From assembly GCA_002007465.1 (NCBI GenBank), contig LNAC01000348.1:1629178-1693177 (forward strand): a stretch of 64,000 nt of DNA. The letters run 5' to 3'. This document shows positions 1 through 10,964 of the stretch, piece by piece (the stretch's first letter is position 1; every line of letters starts with the position of its first letter). The DNA comes from Ailurus styani. Lineage: Eukaryota > Chordata > Mammalia > Carnivora > Ailuridae. The translations under genes were made by a program, and so were the position numbers. A model generated the notes under the pieces. It was given only the letters and a program-made list of their open reading frames with translations, had not been told where the DNA came from and did no database searches.

Positions 1-741
1 AAATCAAAATGAAAACACAACATAACAAAGCTTATGAGTTTTAGCAAATGTGATGTTTAGAGGGAAATTTATAACTGCTAATGCCTGTATTCAAAAGAGA
101 AGAAATATATCAAATCAATAACCTTCCACTGTAAGAAATTAGAAAATAAAAAGCAAACTAAATCCAAAGGAAGCTGAAGGAAGGAAAAATAAATATTAGA
201 GTGGAATAAGATGAAATGAATATAAGAAAAACAATAGAGACAATAAGCAGACCACAGTTGGTTCTTTAAAACATAAACAAATTGACAAACTTTTACTTAC
301 TCTGACAAGGAAAAGAGGGAAAAAATTCATGTTACTAGAATCAGGAATGAAAGGAAGACATTACTAACAACTTTACAGAATAAAAAGGATTATAAGAGAA
401 TACTATGAACAACTGTATACCAAAAACCCTAGATAACCTAAATGGAATGGACTAATTCCTAGAAACACAAAAATTGTCCTCACTGACTCAAGAAGAAGTA
501 GGATATCTCCAAAGACCTATAATAAGCAAAGAGATTGAATCAGTAATTGAAAGATTTCCAGTAAAAAAAAAAAAAAAAGATAAGGACCAGATAATTCACC
601 AATGAATTCTACCAAACATTTAAAGAATTAACACCAATTCTTCTCAAACTCTTCTAAAAATAGAAGGAAAAATGTGCAATCTAAATTATTTTATGAGGCC
701 AGCATTACTTGACTCCAAAGCCAGATAAAGAGATCACAATA

Positions 742-940
742 GGGGTGCCTGGGTGGTTCATGGTTTTAAGTGTCAATCTCAATTTTGGCTCAGGTCATGA
801 TCTCAAGCTTGGGACATCAGGCTCTGCACTGAGAGTGGATCCTGCTTGGGATTCTCTCTCTCTCCCTCTCCGTCTGCCTTCCACCCCATGCTTGCATGCT
901 TGCATGTTCTCTCTGTAAATAAATAAAATCTTAAAAAAAA
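742..940 (+). mobile_element. CAN SINE (SINEC), diverged, inside L1
   Basis: The element has a tRNA-derived head (GGTGCCTGGGTGG), the internal GGCTCAGGTCATGATCTCA block, a CT-rich middle and an AAATAAATAAAATCTTA tail. Flanking AGATCACAAT (731) and ACATCACAAG (about 945) are probably a decayed target-site duplication. It interrupts the L1 ORF2 fragment. Confidence 0.92.
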
Positions 941-1904
941 GAAGACATCACAAGAAAAAAATTACGGACCAATATCTCTTATGAATAGAAATGCAAAATT
1001 GCTAAGCAAATTACTTATGAAACCAAATTCGAAAGCATATTAAAGGATTTATATACTATGACCAAGTAGGATTTATCCTGGGAATGCAAGATGGTTCAAC
1101 ACATAAAAATCAATCAATATAATACACCATATTAGTATAATGAAGAAAAAATATACCATATTAATAGAATGAAGAAGAAAATAATTTATGCAGAAAAAAG
1201 CTTTTGACAAAAATCCAACACTTTCATGATAAAACATCAATCAATAACTAGCTATGAAAGGTAACTTCTTCAACTTGATCCTTATCATTTTATGAAAAAC
1301 TCACAGCTAATACCATACTCAATGGTGAAAAACAAATCTTTCCCCCTAATATCACAAACAAGACAACAATGTTGTTCTCACCACTTCTACACACCAATGC
1401 ACCAAAAAGTCTAGCCATGGCAATTAGTCATGAAAAAGATATAAAAGGCATTCATACTGGGACAAAAGTAGAGCTATCTCTATTAGTAGATGACATGATC
1501 TTAAATATAAAAAACCCTAAATAATACACACACACACACAGATAACTTGAGCTAAAAAACAAATTTAGTAAAGTTGTAAGATACAAGTTCAACACATGAA
1601 AAATCACTTTTATTTATTTACACTAGTGATTCAAAAATGAAATTGAGTAAACAGTTCCATTTATGATAGCATGGAAATGAGTAAAATACCTAGGGGTAAA
1701 TTTAACCAAGCAGGTAAAACATGTGCATGCTGAAATCTATAGAACACTGAAAGAAATTAAAGGAGACCTGAAGAAATGGAAAGACATTCTGTGTTCATAG
1801 ATGAGAAGACAGAGTGTTGCTAAGGTGGCCATACTTCCTAAATTGATCTCATATTCAAGCCAATACAGAGATTGCAATGTATTCCCTATTAAAATTCCAA
1901 CTGA

Positions 1905-2094
1905 GGGGCTCCTGGGTGGCTCATTCGGTTAAGCACTGCCTATGGCTCAGGTCATGATCTCAGAGTCCTGGGATTGAGCCCTGCATGAGGCTCCCTGCTC
2001 AGTGGGGTGTCTGCTTCTCCCTCTCCTGCTGATCCTCCTCCCAGCTTGTGCTCTCTCTTTCTGTCTCAAATAAATAAATAAGACCTTAAAAAAA
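1905..2094 (+). mobile_element. CAN SINE inside L1
   Basis: GGGCTCCTGGGTGGCTCA head, GGCTCAGGTCATGATCTCA core, CT-rich middle and AAATAAATAAATAAGACC tail. It is flanked by a target-site duplication TTCCAACTGA at 1895-1904 and 2097-2106, which fixes both ends and shows insertion into the L1. Confidence 0.95.
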
Positions 2095-2393
2095 TTTTCC
2101 AACTGACTTATTTTCAGAAGTGGACAAACTTATACTAAAACACATATGAAATTGCAAAGCACTTCAAATAGCCAAACTAGGAAAAAAAACAAAGTGGGAA
2201 GACTCACATCTTCTGATTTCAAATGTTGCTATAAACTACACCAAGCAAAACAGTATGGCACTAGCATAAGGATATATATAGAGAGAGATCAATAGAATAA
2301 AACTGATCACCAAGAAATAAACATTTATTTACATCCATGGTTAACTGATTTTTGGCAATGGTGTCAAGACTATTCAATAAAGGATGGTCCTGG

Positions 2394-2598
2394 GTTGCCT
2401 GGGTGGTTCAGTGGTTTAAGTGTTTGACTCTTGTTTTTGGCTCAAGTCATGATCGCAGAATCTTGGAATCAAGGCTCTATGCTGAGTGTGGAGCCTGCGT
2501 GGAATTCTCTCTCTCTCCTTCTGCCCCTCCCCCACCATTTACATATGCATTCTCTCTCTCTCTTTCTCAAAAAAAAGAAAAAAAAGAAAAAAATAACA
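2394..2598 (+). mobile_element. CAN SINE inside L1, diverged
   Basis: GGTTGCCTGGGTGGTTCAGT head, a diverged core, a CT-rich tract and an A-rich tail with G interruptions. GATGGTCCTGGG before and GATAGTCCTGGG after are a target-site duplication. This is the third SINE in the same L1 fragment. Confidence 0.92.
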
Positions 2599-2890
2599 GT
2601 CTTTTTAACAGATAGTCCTGGGATAAGTGGATATCCACATGCAAAAGAATAAATATAGATCTCTACTTTATATGATATATAAAAATTAATTCCAAAGAAA
2701 TCAAAGACCGAAAGAGAAGAGCTAATGTTATGAAATGCTTAGAAGAAAATAGGGGCAAAAATTTTCATCGAGATTAGGCAATAGTTTCTTAAATATGATA
2801 CCAGAATTGCATGTAACAAAAGAAAAAAATAATTGAACTTCATCAAGATAAAATTTTGTTGCATATCAAGAAAATCCTTGTGCTGCAATG

Positions 2891-3210
2891 ATGTTTAATT
2901 TGAAAAATTTTGAATAAAATCTTGCAAAGAAAGATTTAAATATAGATACTATTGGTCCTTCTCCACTATTCTCCCACCCCCCAGCTTACTACAGAAAGAT
3001 ATTTCAAACAATAAGCAGATGAAGAATCATTCTGAAGATGAAGAAGAAATCAGATTATCAAAAGTTAAGAATTATATGCTTGCTCCTTTCCTTACATCTC
3101 GAGTAATTATAAATTCTATGGGCATTGTCTTCCAAGTACAAGTACAAAAAAAGTTTCTGTCCTTGTGTTTCAACTACTTAGTGCTGATTAATGAGTAGAA
3201 ATAATTTTTT
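2891..3210. other. Unassigned stretch with a short open frame
   Basis: No repeat family is recognised after the L1 similarity fades. On the + strand a pyrimidine-rich run ending in CAG (about 2958-2983) precedes a frame open from about 2982 to its stop near 3196. It encodes an acidic patch (NHSEDEEEIRLSK). No function can be assigned and chance is possible. Confidence 0.4.
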
Positions 3211-3418
3211 TAAAGATTTATTTATTCGTTTTAGAGAGAGAGTGAGAGTGAGTGAGCACATGAGGGGAGGGCGGAGCATGGGGAGGAGAGAAGGAATCCT
3301 CAAGCAGACTCCTGCTGAGTGCAGAGACTGGCGGCCTCCATCCCAGGACCCTGAGAACATGACCTGAGCTGAAAATCAAGAGTCAGCTGCTTAACTAACT
3401 GAGCCATCCAGGCACACC
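3211..3418 (-). mobile_element. CAN SINE, antisense
   Basis: Read on the minus strand it has the tRNA-like head (GGTGTGCCTGGATGGCTCAG), the GGTCATG core and a tail of TTTATTTATT type at the left end. The target-site duplication AGAAATAATTTT occurs at 3197-3208 and from 3422. Confidence 0.95.
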
Positions 3419-3429
3419 AGCAGAAATAA

Positions 3430-4620
3430 TTTTAAGTTAAAGTTTCATTCCAGGTTTCAGTGTTTTTAAAATTTAATGTTTTACTATTTAATATGACATT
3501 TGGTATTCAAAAACATGATTTTAGATAAACTATAAAAACAAATTTATTACAGATGTTTGCCTAATAGCATCGTTACTTAAATGAGCAATTATATTACAAT
3601 CTCAAAAGGGAAACATAACACTAATGGTTTTGTAGTTAGAAAATTTTTTAAATGACATCATTGTAAATTTACCATTTAAATTCTGATCTGTTCTTACTTC
3701 TAACTCATGATTTAGTTTTGCTGTCTGAAAAAAACCAAAACAAAACCCTTTTCCTCTGAAATAGGTTAATCACAGATTAAGTATTTCCCGAGGCATATCC
3801 TACGGCAAAGTTGTTTGAATCTGTTTTCTCTTCAATCATGATTGTTCAAATTGGAATATGGTAGAAATAACAGAAAACTTGTTTCTCTTTCTAAGGACAG
3901 TTTTAATAATTTTGTTTTTTTGTTTTGTTTTGCTTTCAGTTTTATTAATTTTGTAAGATCTAACACTGTAGTCTTTCAGTCCCTTTACCATACATTTAAA
4001 GATAAAGAATAGTACCAGACCATAGGGAACCACCATAAGATGACAAAAATCTTTGCAAATATAGTTACTCTTTTGTATGTGTGACTACTTATAAAAACAA
4101 GAAAACAAAATTCTCAATGAATAGTTGCACATTAACTTATTTAACCTATTTTAGGTGTTACCCTCATATAAAAGAAATGATAAACAGAAGAAATGCTAAA
4201 TAATATAAATAATAAAAACAAATACAAAAAAGACTCTAAAATTACTGTTGTGTTCACCTTCATCTTAACCTACAATTAAGTACACAAAATATTAGTTAGC
4301 AAGTAGAAGATGCCACCACAAAAGAAATTTAGGAGATCTGCTATGTGAGTACCTAACAACCGCTCAGTTTATCTGGTAATATTTTTAACTTTTTAGATGG
4401 CATTAATTATTCTTGAAATAGGAGGACTTTCAATTATTGTCAGTGAAACTTTTGGAAATTAATTATAAAGTATTACTGTGATTGCTCTTTGATTCTTGTG
4501 CTGTTCAACTATTTACACTTTGTGTCACTGTTAGATTTAAAACTCTTTGACTTAAACTTTGCAGGTCCCAAAATCCCTACTACATCAACTTGCTTATTAC
4601 AGATCCTAAGTGTTACAGTA
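3430..4620. other. Unassigned AT-rich sequence
   Basis: No gene, RNA gene or confident repeat is seen. The sequence is AT-rich, with small homopolymer and TG/TTTTG runs near 3915-3935. Short frames here lack recognisable motifs. Confidence 0.4.
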
Positions 4621-4640
4621 TCACAAAGACTGATCTATTT

Positions 4641-4834
4641 TTTTTTTAAGATTTTATTTATTCATTTGACACAGAGTGAGAGATCACAAGTAGGCAGAGA
4701 GGCAGGCAGAGAGAGAGGAGGAAGCAGGCTCCCCGCCGAGCAGAGAGCCCGATGTGGGCCTCGATCCCAGGACCCTGGGATCATGACCTGAGCCAAAGGC
4801 AGCGGCTTTAACCCACTGAGCCACCCAGGCGCCC
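4641..4834 (-). mobile_element. Young CAN SINE (mustelid-like subfamily), antisense
   Basis: On the minus strand it reads GGGCGCCTGGGTGGCTCAGT, then GGGTTAAAGCC, the GGTCATGATCCCAGG core, a CTCTCTCTCTGCCTGCC middle and an AAATAAAATCTT tail. A 16-bp exact duplication AAGACTGATCTATTTT flanks it at 4626-4641 and 4835-4850 (one T shared with the tail). Low divergence and an intact duplication mark a recent insertion. Confidence 0.97.
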
Positions 4835-4850
4835 AAGACTGATCTATTTT

Positions 4851-5161
4851 TACATGCAATTTGATTCCTCCGTTAAAACTATATGATCACAGTAAAAAAA
4901 AAAAAATAGAAAACTATAAACAAATAAAAAGAAATGAATACTACCTAAAATAGCATTAGCTATACATAAATACTGCTAGCATTTTGGTGAATTTTATTCT
5001 CTAGTATTTTTTTCTAATGTATATAAAATATTTTATAATATTAGGATTGTAATATATAATTTATATGATTTTTAAAATATAATATGGAATTCTGAGCAGT
5101 GTCATATAACATTCTATACTTTTAAATAGCATGATATATGATAGCACATAATATATTTTTT
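4851..5161. other. Unassigned AT-rich sequence
   Basis: Very AT-rich DNA with TATAAAATATTTTATAAT-like palindromic runs near 5020-5040. No gene or recognisable repeat is seen. Confidence 0.35.
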
Positions 5162-5344
5162 GAAGATTTTATTTATTTGAGAGAAAGGATGAGAGAGAGA
5201 GAGAGCATGAGAGGGGGGAGGGTGAGAGGGAGAAGCAGACTCTCTGCTGAGCCAGAAAGGTGATGTGGGACTTGATCCTGGGACTCCAGGATCATGACCT
5301 GAGCTGAAGGCAGTTGCTTAACCAATTGAGCCACCCAGACATCC
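5162..5344 (-). mobile_element. CAN SINE, antisense, diverged
   Basis: Left end AAGATTTTATTTATTTGAGA, then GA-rich middle and GAGCCACCCAGACATCC right end, which is the reverse complement of a CAN SINE. No clear target-site duplication was found, which fits its divergence. Confidence 0.9.
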
Positions 5345-5779
5345 AATCTTTTAAGCAAATCATTATTATTTTTTTTATTATAAGCTACACTCCAGTGAGC
5401 ATTTTCTTCTCACTCCTTCAAAGACCCTGAAAGTCTAAGGATGGAAAATAGAAATCTACTGTATTAACTTACATACATATCAGCTGTTACTATTCATATT
5501 AGGGAACGTTGTTTCACCTCTTTTGTCAGGTATAGAATGGATTGAAAATTAATTAAAAATGTGATTGAGAAAATAGGTGGTAGTACAAGGTTAACAGGTT
5601 TTAAAGACATAAAGTTTCATATTTTTATATTGGAACAGATGCCCACTTAGGAAAAAGCTTCTAGCGACTAAAGAACATAGGAAAAATTTTATCTACATAA
5701 AACCTGCCTATAATATGAAAAAAAATTAAGCAACCTTCTGCAGATGTACTCTTTTTAGCAAGTTAAGAAGTGTTTGCAA

Positions 5780-6010
5780 TTACAGCCTTCAAGGCCCCCT
5801 TCTACATGAGCTTGATCTATTTTGTTTAAGTGCCCTTCATAACATTCTTTGCCTATAGACAAGGGCCTGCTCTACTGGGTTTTCCCTCTACCACATTCTC
5901 AAATCCTCCACAGCCAGTGACAAAACTTTCTCTTTCATGTCACCTTCCCAGACTGCTTGATTGCATATTATATTTTCTTGCTGACACCTAGAGTGTAATC
6001 TATGTTTCTC
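5780..6010 (+). mobile_element. L2 LINE 3' region, degraded
   Basis: The run TTCAAGGCCCCCTTCTACAT, followed by a CATGTCACCTTCCCAGACTG stretch and ACACCTAGAGTGTAATCTA, follows the order of the L2 3' region in sense. It is heavily decayed and the boundaries are approximate. Confidence 0.5.
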
Positions 6011-6061
6011 CATATGTTTGTTCTACCTATTTGCCAACATTTTAAGAATATTTATGAACAT

Positions 6062-6115
6062 TCTTAAAATTTAAATTCTTAAATTTCTTAAAATTTAATT
6101 CTTAAAATTTAAAGA
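6062..6115. repeat. Imperfect AT-rich tandem repeat
   Basis: About four imperfect copies of TTCTTAAAATTTAA occur in tandem. Confidence 0.7.
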
Positions 6116-6700
6116 TAAATTTTTGTGCACACACTTAATTTTTTTCTTTAGCCTTCAAAAAATAACTCACTTTTTAAAAAGCTCTGGATACATATTACCA
6201 AATATTTCCAGTGGATTGTACCATTTATACTCTGTTCTGCAAAGTATGAGGCTATCTTACCCACTGGAAATTTAGTATTATTGATAGTTACAATGAAAAA
6301 AGACCCTTTCTCCTGAAATAAATGGGAAATTAATCTATAATTTCACATTATTTTATTCAATCTTTTGCATTTAGTTTTATAATTTGTTGAAATTCTTATA
6401 AATTGAGATGAGACTATAAGGTATTTTTTTCTAGACAAAGAGCTAATTTACAAATCCTTGTTTATTGAATTGGCCATTCTCATTCGATTTTTTCTGAGAA
6501 CTTTTTGGAGTGCTTTCATCTTGGTAATGCATATCATCTCTTAGGATTATTCCTAGGTATTTCAGGTTTACATTTAAGATTGTGACTAGGAAACTGTTAT
6601 CATTACCTTCTCCAATTTAAAGGTAAATAGAAAGGTACTGTCTTTCATACAAACCTATACATCTTGCTTACCTTTTCTCGATTGAACGTTTATAATTATT
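6116..6700. other. Unassigned sequence
   Basis: No gene is seen. Some phrases (such as GGATTATTCCTAGGTATTTC near 6543) resemble antisense L1 ORF2, but the order is not convincing, so no call is made. Confidence 0.3.
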
Positions 6701-6709
6701 TGAATAATT

Positions 6710-7385
6710 CTTTTTCAGAGATAGCATTCGCATGCCATAAAATTCTCCATGTTATGGTATATTTATAATATTCAGTGGTTTTAGTATATTCATAAAACTG
6801 TGCATCATAACCCTTATCTAATTCCAGAACATTTCTTCACCCCAAAAAGAAACCTCATGCCCACTGTTACTCCCCATTCCTCCTTTTCTCCTAGACACTA
6901 CTAATCTACTTTCTGTCTCCATAAATTTGTCTATGATGAATATTTCATGAAATGAAATCATAGACTATGTGGCATAAATCAATACACTTCATACTTTTCC
7001 TGATGAAAAATCTTCCATTGTATGGATATACCACAGATTGTTTATCCATTCATCAGTTGATATATGGGTATATATCTAGGAGTAGAAGTGTTGGGTGATA
7101 TGGTAACTTTATGTTTAATATTTTGAGGAACCAAACTGTTTCAGAGAATAGCTGTACCATTTTACAATCCACTTGTGTATCTTGTTTGGAAAATAGTCTA
7201 TTCAATTCAATTCCCATGTTAAAGTTGGATTGTTTGTCCTTTAGTTGTTGATTTGTAATACTTCTTTACATATACTGGATACGAGATCCTTACAGATAAT
7301 TTGCAAGTATTTTCTCCTATTCTGTGGATTTTCACTTTTTTTTTTGCATTATCGTTCTTTTATTAAAGTTAAACTTATTTACAAA
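6710..7385 (-). mobile_element. L1M-type LINE, 3' UTR to ORF2 C-terminus, antisense
   Basis: The order matches reverse-complemented L1: ATTCAGTGGTTTTAGTATAT, CACCCCAAAAAGAAACC, CTACTTTCTGTCTCCATAAA, TGTATGGATATACCACA, ATATGGTAACTTTATGTTTA. It then runs into the ORF2 C-terminal region near 7180-7330. A later carnivore L1 inserted at 7386. Confidence 0.88.
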
Positions 7386-7701
7386 GGAAGACAAATACCA
7401 TATGATTTCACTCATATGTGGATTTAAGAAATGAAACAGATGAACATAGGGGAAAGGAAGGAAAAATAAGATGAAAACAGAGAGGGAGGCAAATCATAAG
7501 AGACTCTCAACAATAGGAAACAAATGGGGTTGCTGGAGGGGTGGTGGGTAGGGGGATGCAGTAACTGGGTGATGGGCATTAAGGAGGGCACTTGTGATGA
7601 GCACTGGGTGTTATATGCAACTGATGGATCACTAAATTCTATCTCTGAAACTAATAATACAGTAGATGTTAATTACATTGAACTTAAATAACTTTTTTAA
7701 A
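7386..7701 (+). mobile_element. Carnivore-type L1, 5'-truncated 3' UTR copy
   Basis: The sequence ATGATTTCACTCATATGTGG, then AAGAGACTCTCAACAATAGG, GGTAACTGGGTGATGGGCAT-like text and GCACTGGGTGTTATATGCAA is the carnivore L1 3' UTR. It is cut at its 5' side and keeps only about 315 bp. A roughly 22-bp diverged target-site duplication flanks it at 7364-7385 and 7702-7723 (both begin AAAGTTAAA). It sits between antisense L1M blocks. Confidence 0.88.
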
Positions 7702-8625
7702 AAAGTTAAATTAATTTACACAGAACAAAATATAATGATTGGTGCACGAATCAATGACTTTTGATGACTGCAACAACTTACTTAACCCACACTTCTATCA
7801 GTTCAGGAAGTTTCTATGTGCTTGTTTCAGCCAGTCTCTATTGGCATTTGCCAAGAGACAACTACCATTCTATTTTTTTCCCCTACAGATTAGTTTTACC
7901 TGATTTACAACCAATTTACAGATAAATAGAAGTACACAGTAAGAGCTCTCCTGTGTCTGCCTTGTTTTTCTTAACATGTTTTTGAGGTTTTTTCATATTA
8001 TTGTGGATAAGTTGTTCAGGTTTTTTTTTTTATTACTCAGTAATATGCCTTTGTATGAATTCTTGTAACTTGTTTATCCATTTTTCTGTTGCTGGACATT
8101 GGGTTGGTTCAAGTTTGGGGCTGTTATAATGAAAGCCATTGTGATCATTCTGCACAAGTCTGTGTGGGTATGTTATTGTTTTTCTTGGGTAAATGTCCAG
8201 GAATAGAATTGCTTGATCATATAATAAATCTATATTTAACTTTGTATGAAAATGCCAAACAGTTTCCCAAGTGGCTAAGCCATTTTTCATTTTCACTAAC
8301 AATGTATGAGTGTCCCATCCTTTCCACATTCTCACTAACACTGGTCTATTAATCTTTTTAACTGTAACCATTCTAGTAATTATAAAATGGTATCTCACTA
8401 TGATTTTAATTATAATTTCTCTAATGACTAATAATATTTAGCATATCTTCAAGTGTTATTGGCCATTTGGGTGTCTTCTTTTATGAAGTGTCTGTTCAAT
8501 TCTTTCTTTTTTTGTGGTATTGTTTGATTTTTCATAATTTGTAGAGCATTATGTATCATGGATAAAATCCTTTGAAATATATATATATATAAAGAATATT
8601 TTCTCCCAGTCTGTAACTTACCTTT
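7702..8625 (-). mobile_element. L1ME-type LINE, 3' UTR to ORF2 C-terminus, antisense
   Basis: Antisense L1 landmarks appear in order: ATTACTCAGTAATATGCC, TTGGGTTGGTTCAAGTTTGG, AATGCCAAACAGTTTCCCAA, AAATGGTATCTCACTATGAT, ATGACTAATAATATTTAGCA, TTTTCTCCCAGTCTGTAA. Its 3' side is on the left. It is a second L1M copy, since it restarts at 3' UTR-like sequence after the 6710 copy has reached ORF2. Confidence 0.87.
8033..8398 (-). pseudogene. L1 ORF2 C-terminal remnant (no stop for 121 codons)
   Basis: The frame encodes the C-terminal end of L1 ORF2. Visible family phrases are YHFIITRMVTVKKI, TVWHFHTKLNIDLLYDQA and EKWINKLQEF, which align with the usual order of that region. The family's zinc-knuckle cysteines are missing, so it cannot be a working ORF2 end. 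It has no start of its own and no promoter. It is open by chance or by modest age, inside the antisense L1 at 7702-8625. Confidence 0.85.
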
Positions 8626-10114
8626 TTTTTTCCAATTTTAAAAAATAATTCAGGTAATACTGACAACATTATATTACTTTTAGGTATACAACATAATGAT
8701 CCAATATTGATATATTATGAAATGATAAACACAGTAAGTCTAGTTAACATCTGTTGCCATACGTAGTTACAAAATATTTTTGTTATAATGAAGACTTCTA
8801 AGATCTACTTTCTCAGCAACTTTCAAATATACAATACAGTATTATTACCCATAGTCACCATGCTGTACATTATATTCCCATTACTTACCTATTTTATACC
8901 ATTTGACTCCTTTGACCCATTTGCCCATCCCCCACACCCACCCTCTGGCAACCACCAGTCTGTTCTCTGTATCTATGGCTTGGTTTTTTGGTTTTGCTTG
9001 TTTTTTAGATTCCACATATAAGTGAGATCATACAGTATTGGCGTTTCTCTTTCTGACTTATTTCACTTAACATAATACCCTCTAGATCAATGGCAATATT
9101 TCATTCTTTTTTATGGCTGAATAGTATTCTACTGTATATAACTACCATATCTTTTTTATCCATTCATCCATCAGTGGACACTTAAGTTGTTTCTATATCT
9201 TGGTCATTGTAAATAATGATGCAATGAGCATGGGGTACATATATCTTTTCAAGTTTGTATTTTGTTTTCTTCAGATAAATACCCAAAAGTGGAATTGCTG
9301 GACCATATGGTAGTCCCATTTTGAATGTTTTGAGGAACCTCCACACTGTTTTCCATAATGACTGAGCCAATTACATTCCCAACAGTGTAAGAGGGTTCCC
9401 TTTTTTTTCATATACTTGCCAACACTTGTTATTTCTTGTTCTTTTGATAATAATCATTCTAACAGATATGAGATATCTCATTGTGGTTTTGATTCAAATT
9501 TAACTGATAATTAGTGATGCTGAGCATCTTTTCATGTGCCTGTTGACTATTTGTATGTCTTCTTTAGAAATATGTCTATTCTACCCATTTTAAAATCGGA
9601 GTTTTTTATTATTGAGTTTTATGAGTTCTTTATATATTTTGGATATTAACTCCTTATCAGATATATGAATTGCAAATATTTTCTCCCACTCCCTAGGTTG
9701 CCTTTTCATTTCATTGGTGGTTTCCTTGGCTGAGCATAAGCTTTTTGCTTTGATTGTAGTCCCACTTGTTTATTTTTGCTTTTATTGCCTTTGCTTTTGG
9801 AATCAGATTCAAAATCATCGCCAAGACTGATATCAAGAAACTTACTGCCTATGTTTTCTTCTAAGAGTTTCATGGTTTTAGGTCTTACATACAAGTCTTA
9901 AATCCATTTTGAGTTAATTTTTGTGTATAGTGTAAGATACTGCTTCAGTTTCACTCTAATGCATGTGGCTGTCTGGTCTTCCCCCACTACACTTTATTGA
10001 AGAGACTATCCTTTCCCCATTGTATATTCTTGTTTCCTTTGTTGTAAATTAACTCACCATATATGAATGGGCTTTTTTTTGGATAGTCTTAACTTCCACT
10101 GATCTATGTTTTTA

Positions 10115-10256
10115 TTTTATTTTATTTATTTATTTTTTAAGTAGGCTCCATGCTCAGCATGGAGTCCAGCGCAGGGCCTTAACTCATCCCTGACATAAAG
10201 ACCTGAGCTGAGACCAAGAGTTAGATGCTCAAACTACTGAGCCACACAGGTGTCCC
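10115..10256 (-). mobile_element. CAN SINE variant, antisense, internally short
   Basis: Left end TTTATTTATTTATTTTTTAA, then TAGGCTCCATGCTCAGCATG and right end CTGAGCCACACAGGTGTCCC. The GA/CT-rich middle is missing, so the copy is about 140 bp instead of about 200. It lies inside the antisense L1. Confidence 0.82.
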
Positions 10257-10767
10257 TCTGTATCTGTTTTCTATGCCTATGCCATACTGTTTTGATTGCT
10301 ATAACTCTGTAATATCGTTTGAAATCAGGGAAGCATGATGCCTCCAGCTTTATTCTTTCCATTTATTTGTGTCTTCAATTTCTTTCATCAATGTGTTATA
10401 GCTTTCAACGTACAGGTTTCTTGGTTACATTTATCCCTAGATATTTTATTCCTTTTGATGCAATTTGAAATAGAATTGTTTTCTTAATTTCTTTTTATGA
10501 TAGTTTTTTATTAGTGTATAAGAACACAGTAGATTTTTGTATATTGATTTTATACCCTGCAACTCTGCTGAATTCATTTATTAGTTCTAACAGATTTTTG
10601 GTAGTGTCTTTAGGATTTTCTGTATACATTATCTTATCTGCAAGTTTCGACAGTTTTACTTCTTCCTTTCCAATTTGGATACATTTTATTTCTTTTTCTT
10701 GCCTAATGGTTGTAGCTAGGCCTTGAAATACTATGTTGAATGAAAGTGGTAAAAGTGGGCATACTTG

Positions 10768-10964
10768 GCATACCGGGTGGCTCAGTTGGTTAAGTGTCTG
10801 CCTTCGGCTCAGGTCATGATCCCAGGGTCATGGGATCAAGCCCCACATTGGGCTCCCTGCTCAGTGGGAAGCCTGCTTCTCCCTCTCCCTCCGCCTGCTT
10901 CTCCCCCTGCTTGTGCTCTCTCTCTCTGTCAAATAATAAATAAAGTCTTAAAAAAAAAGAAAAG
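10768..10964 (+). mobile_element. CAN SINE inside L1
   Basis: ACCGGGTGGCTCAGTTGGTT head, GGCTCAGGTCATGATCCCAG core, CT-rich middle and AAATAATAAATAAAGTCTTA tail. Short matches of GTGGGC on both sides (10756 and about 10965) may be the residue of a target-site duplication. Confidence 0.94.

Larger units (their letters stand above)
1..2890 (+). mobile_element. L1 LINE fragment, ORF2 (sense), truncated at window edge
   Basis: Decayed L1 ORF2 sequence runs in sense from the window edge. Recognisable ORF2 landmarks appear in canonical order: the AGAGGGAAATTTATA block near 60, the AAAAGGATTATAAGAGAATA block near 385, the CCAGCATTACTTGACTCCAA block near 700, the reverse-transcriptase region near 1060-1500, and the TGGATATCCACATGCAAAAG block near 2628. 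Similarity fades after about 2880, before any 3' UTR or poly(A). Frameshifts and stops are frequent, so it is a pseudogene-grade remnant. Three CAN SINEs interrupt it. A short (CA)n lies at 1526-1540. Identification is firm; subfamily is not resolved. Confidence 0.9.

Noticed and set aside
742..940. tRNA gene calls in SINE heads
   Set aside because: The heads are tRNA-derived and keep box-like words, but cannot fold as working tRNAs and are repeated about 22 times as part of SINEs.
4662..4859. Open frames over CAN SINEs (also 709-918, 2352-2652, 3178-3360, 5173-5358, 10765-11050, 23468-23683, 26192-26503, 50234-50446, 56541-56732)
   Set aside because: They translate the SINE head and GA/CT-rich middle; the same peptide text recurs at each copy, so they are not genes.
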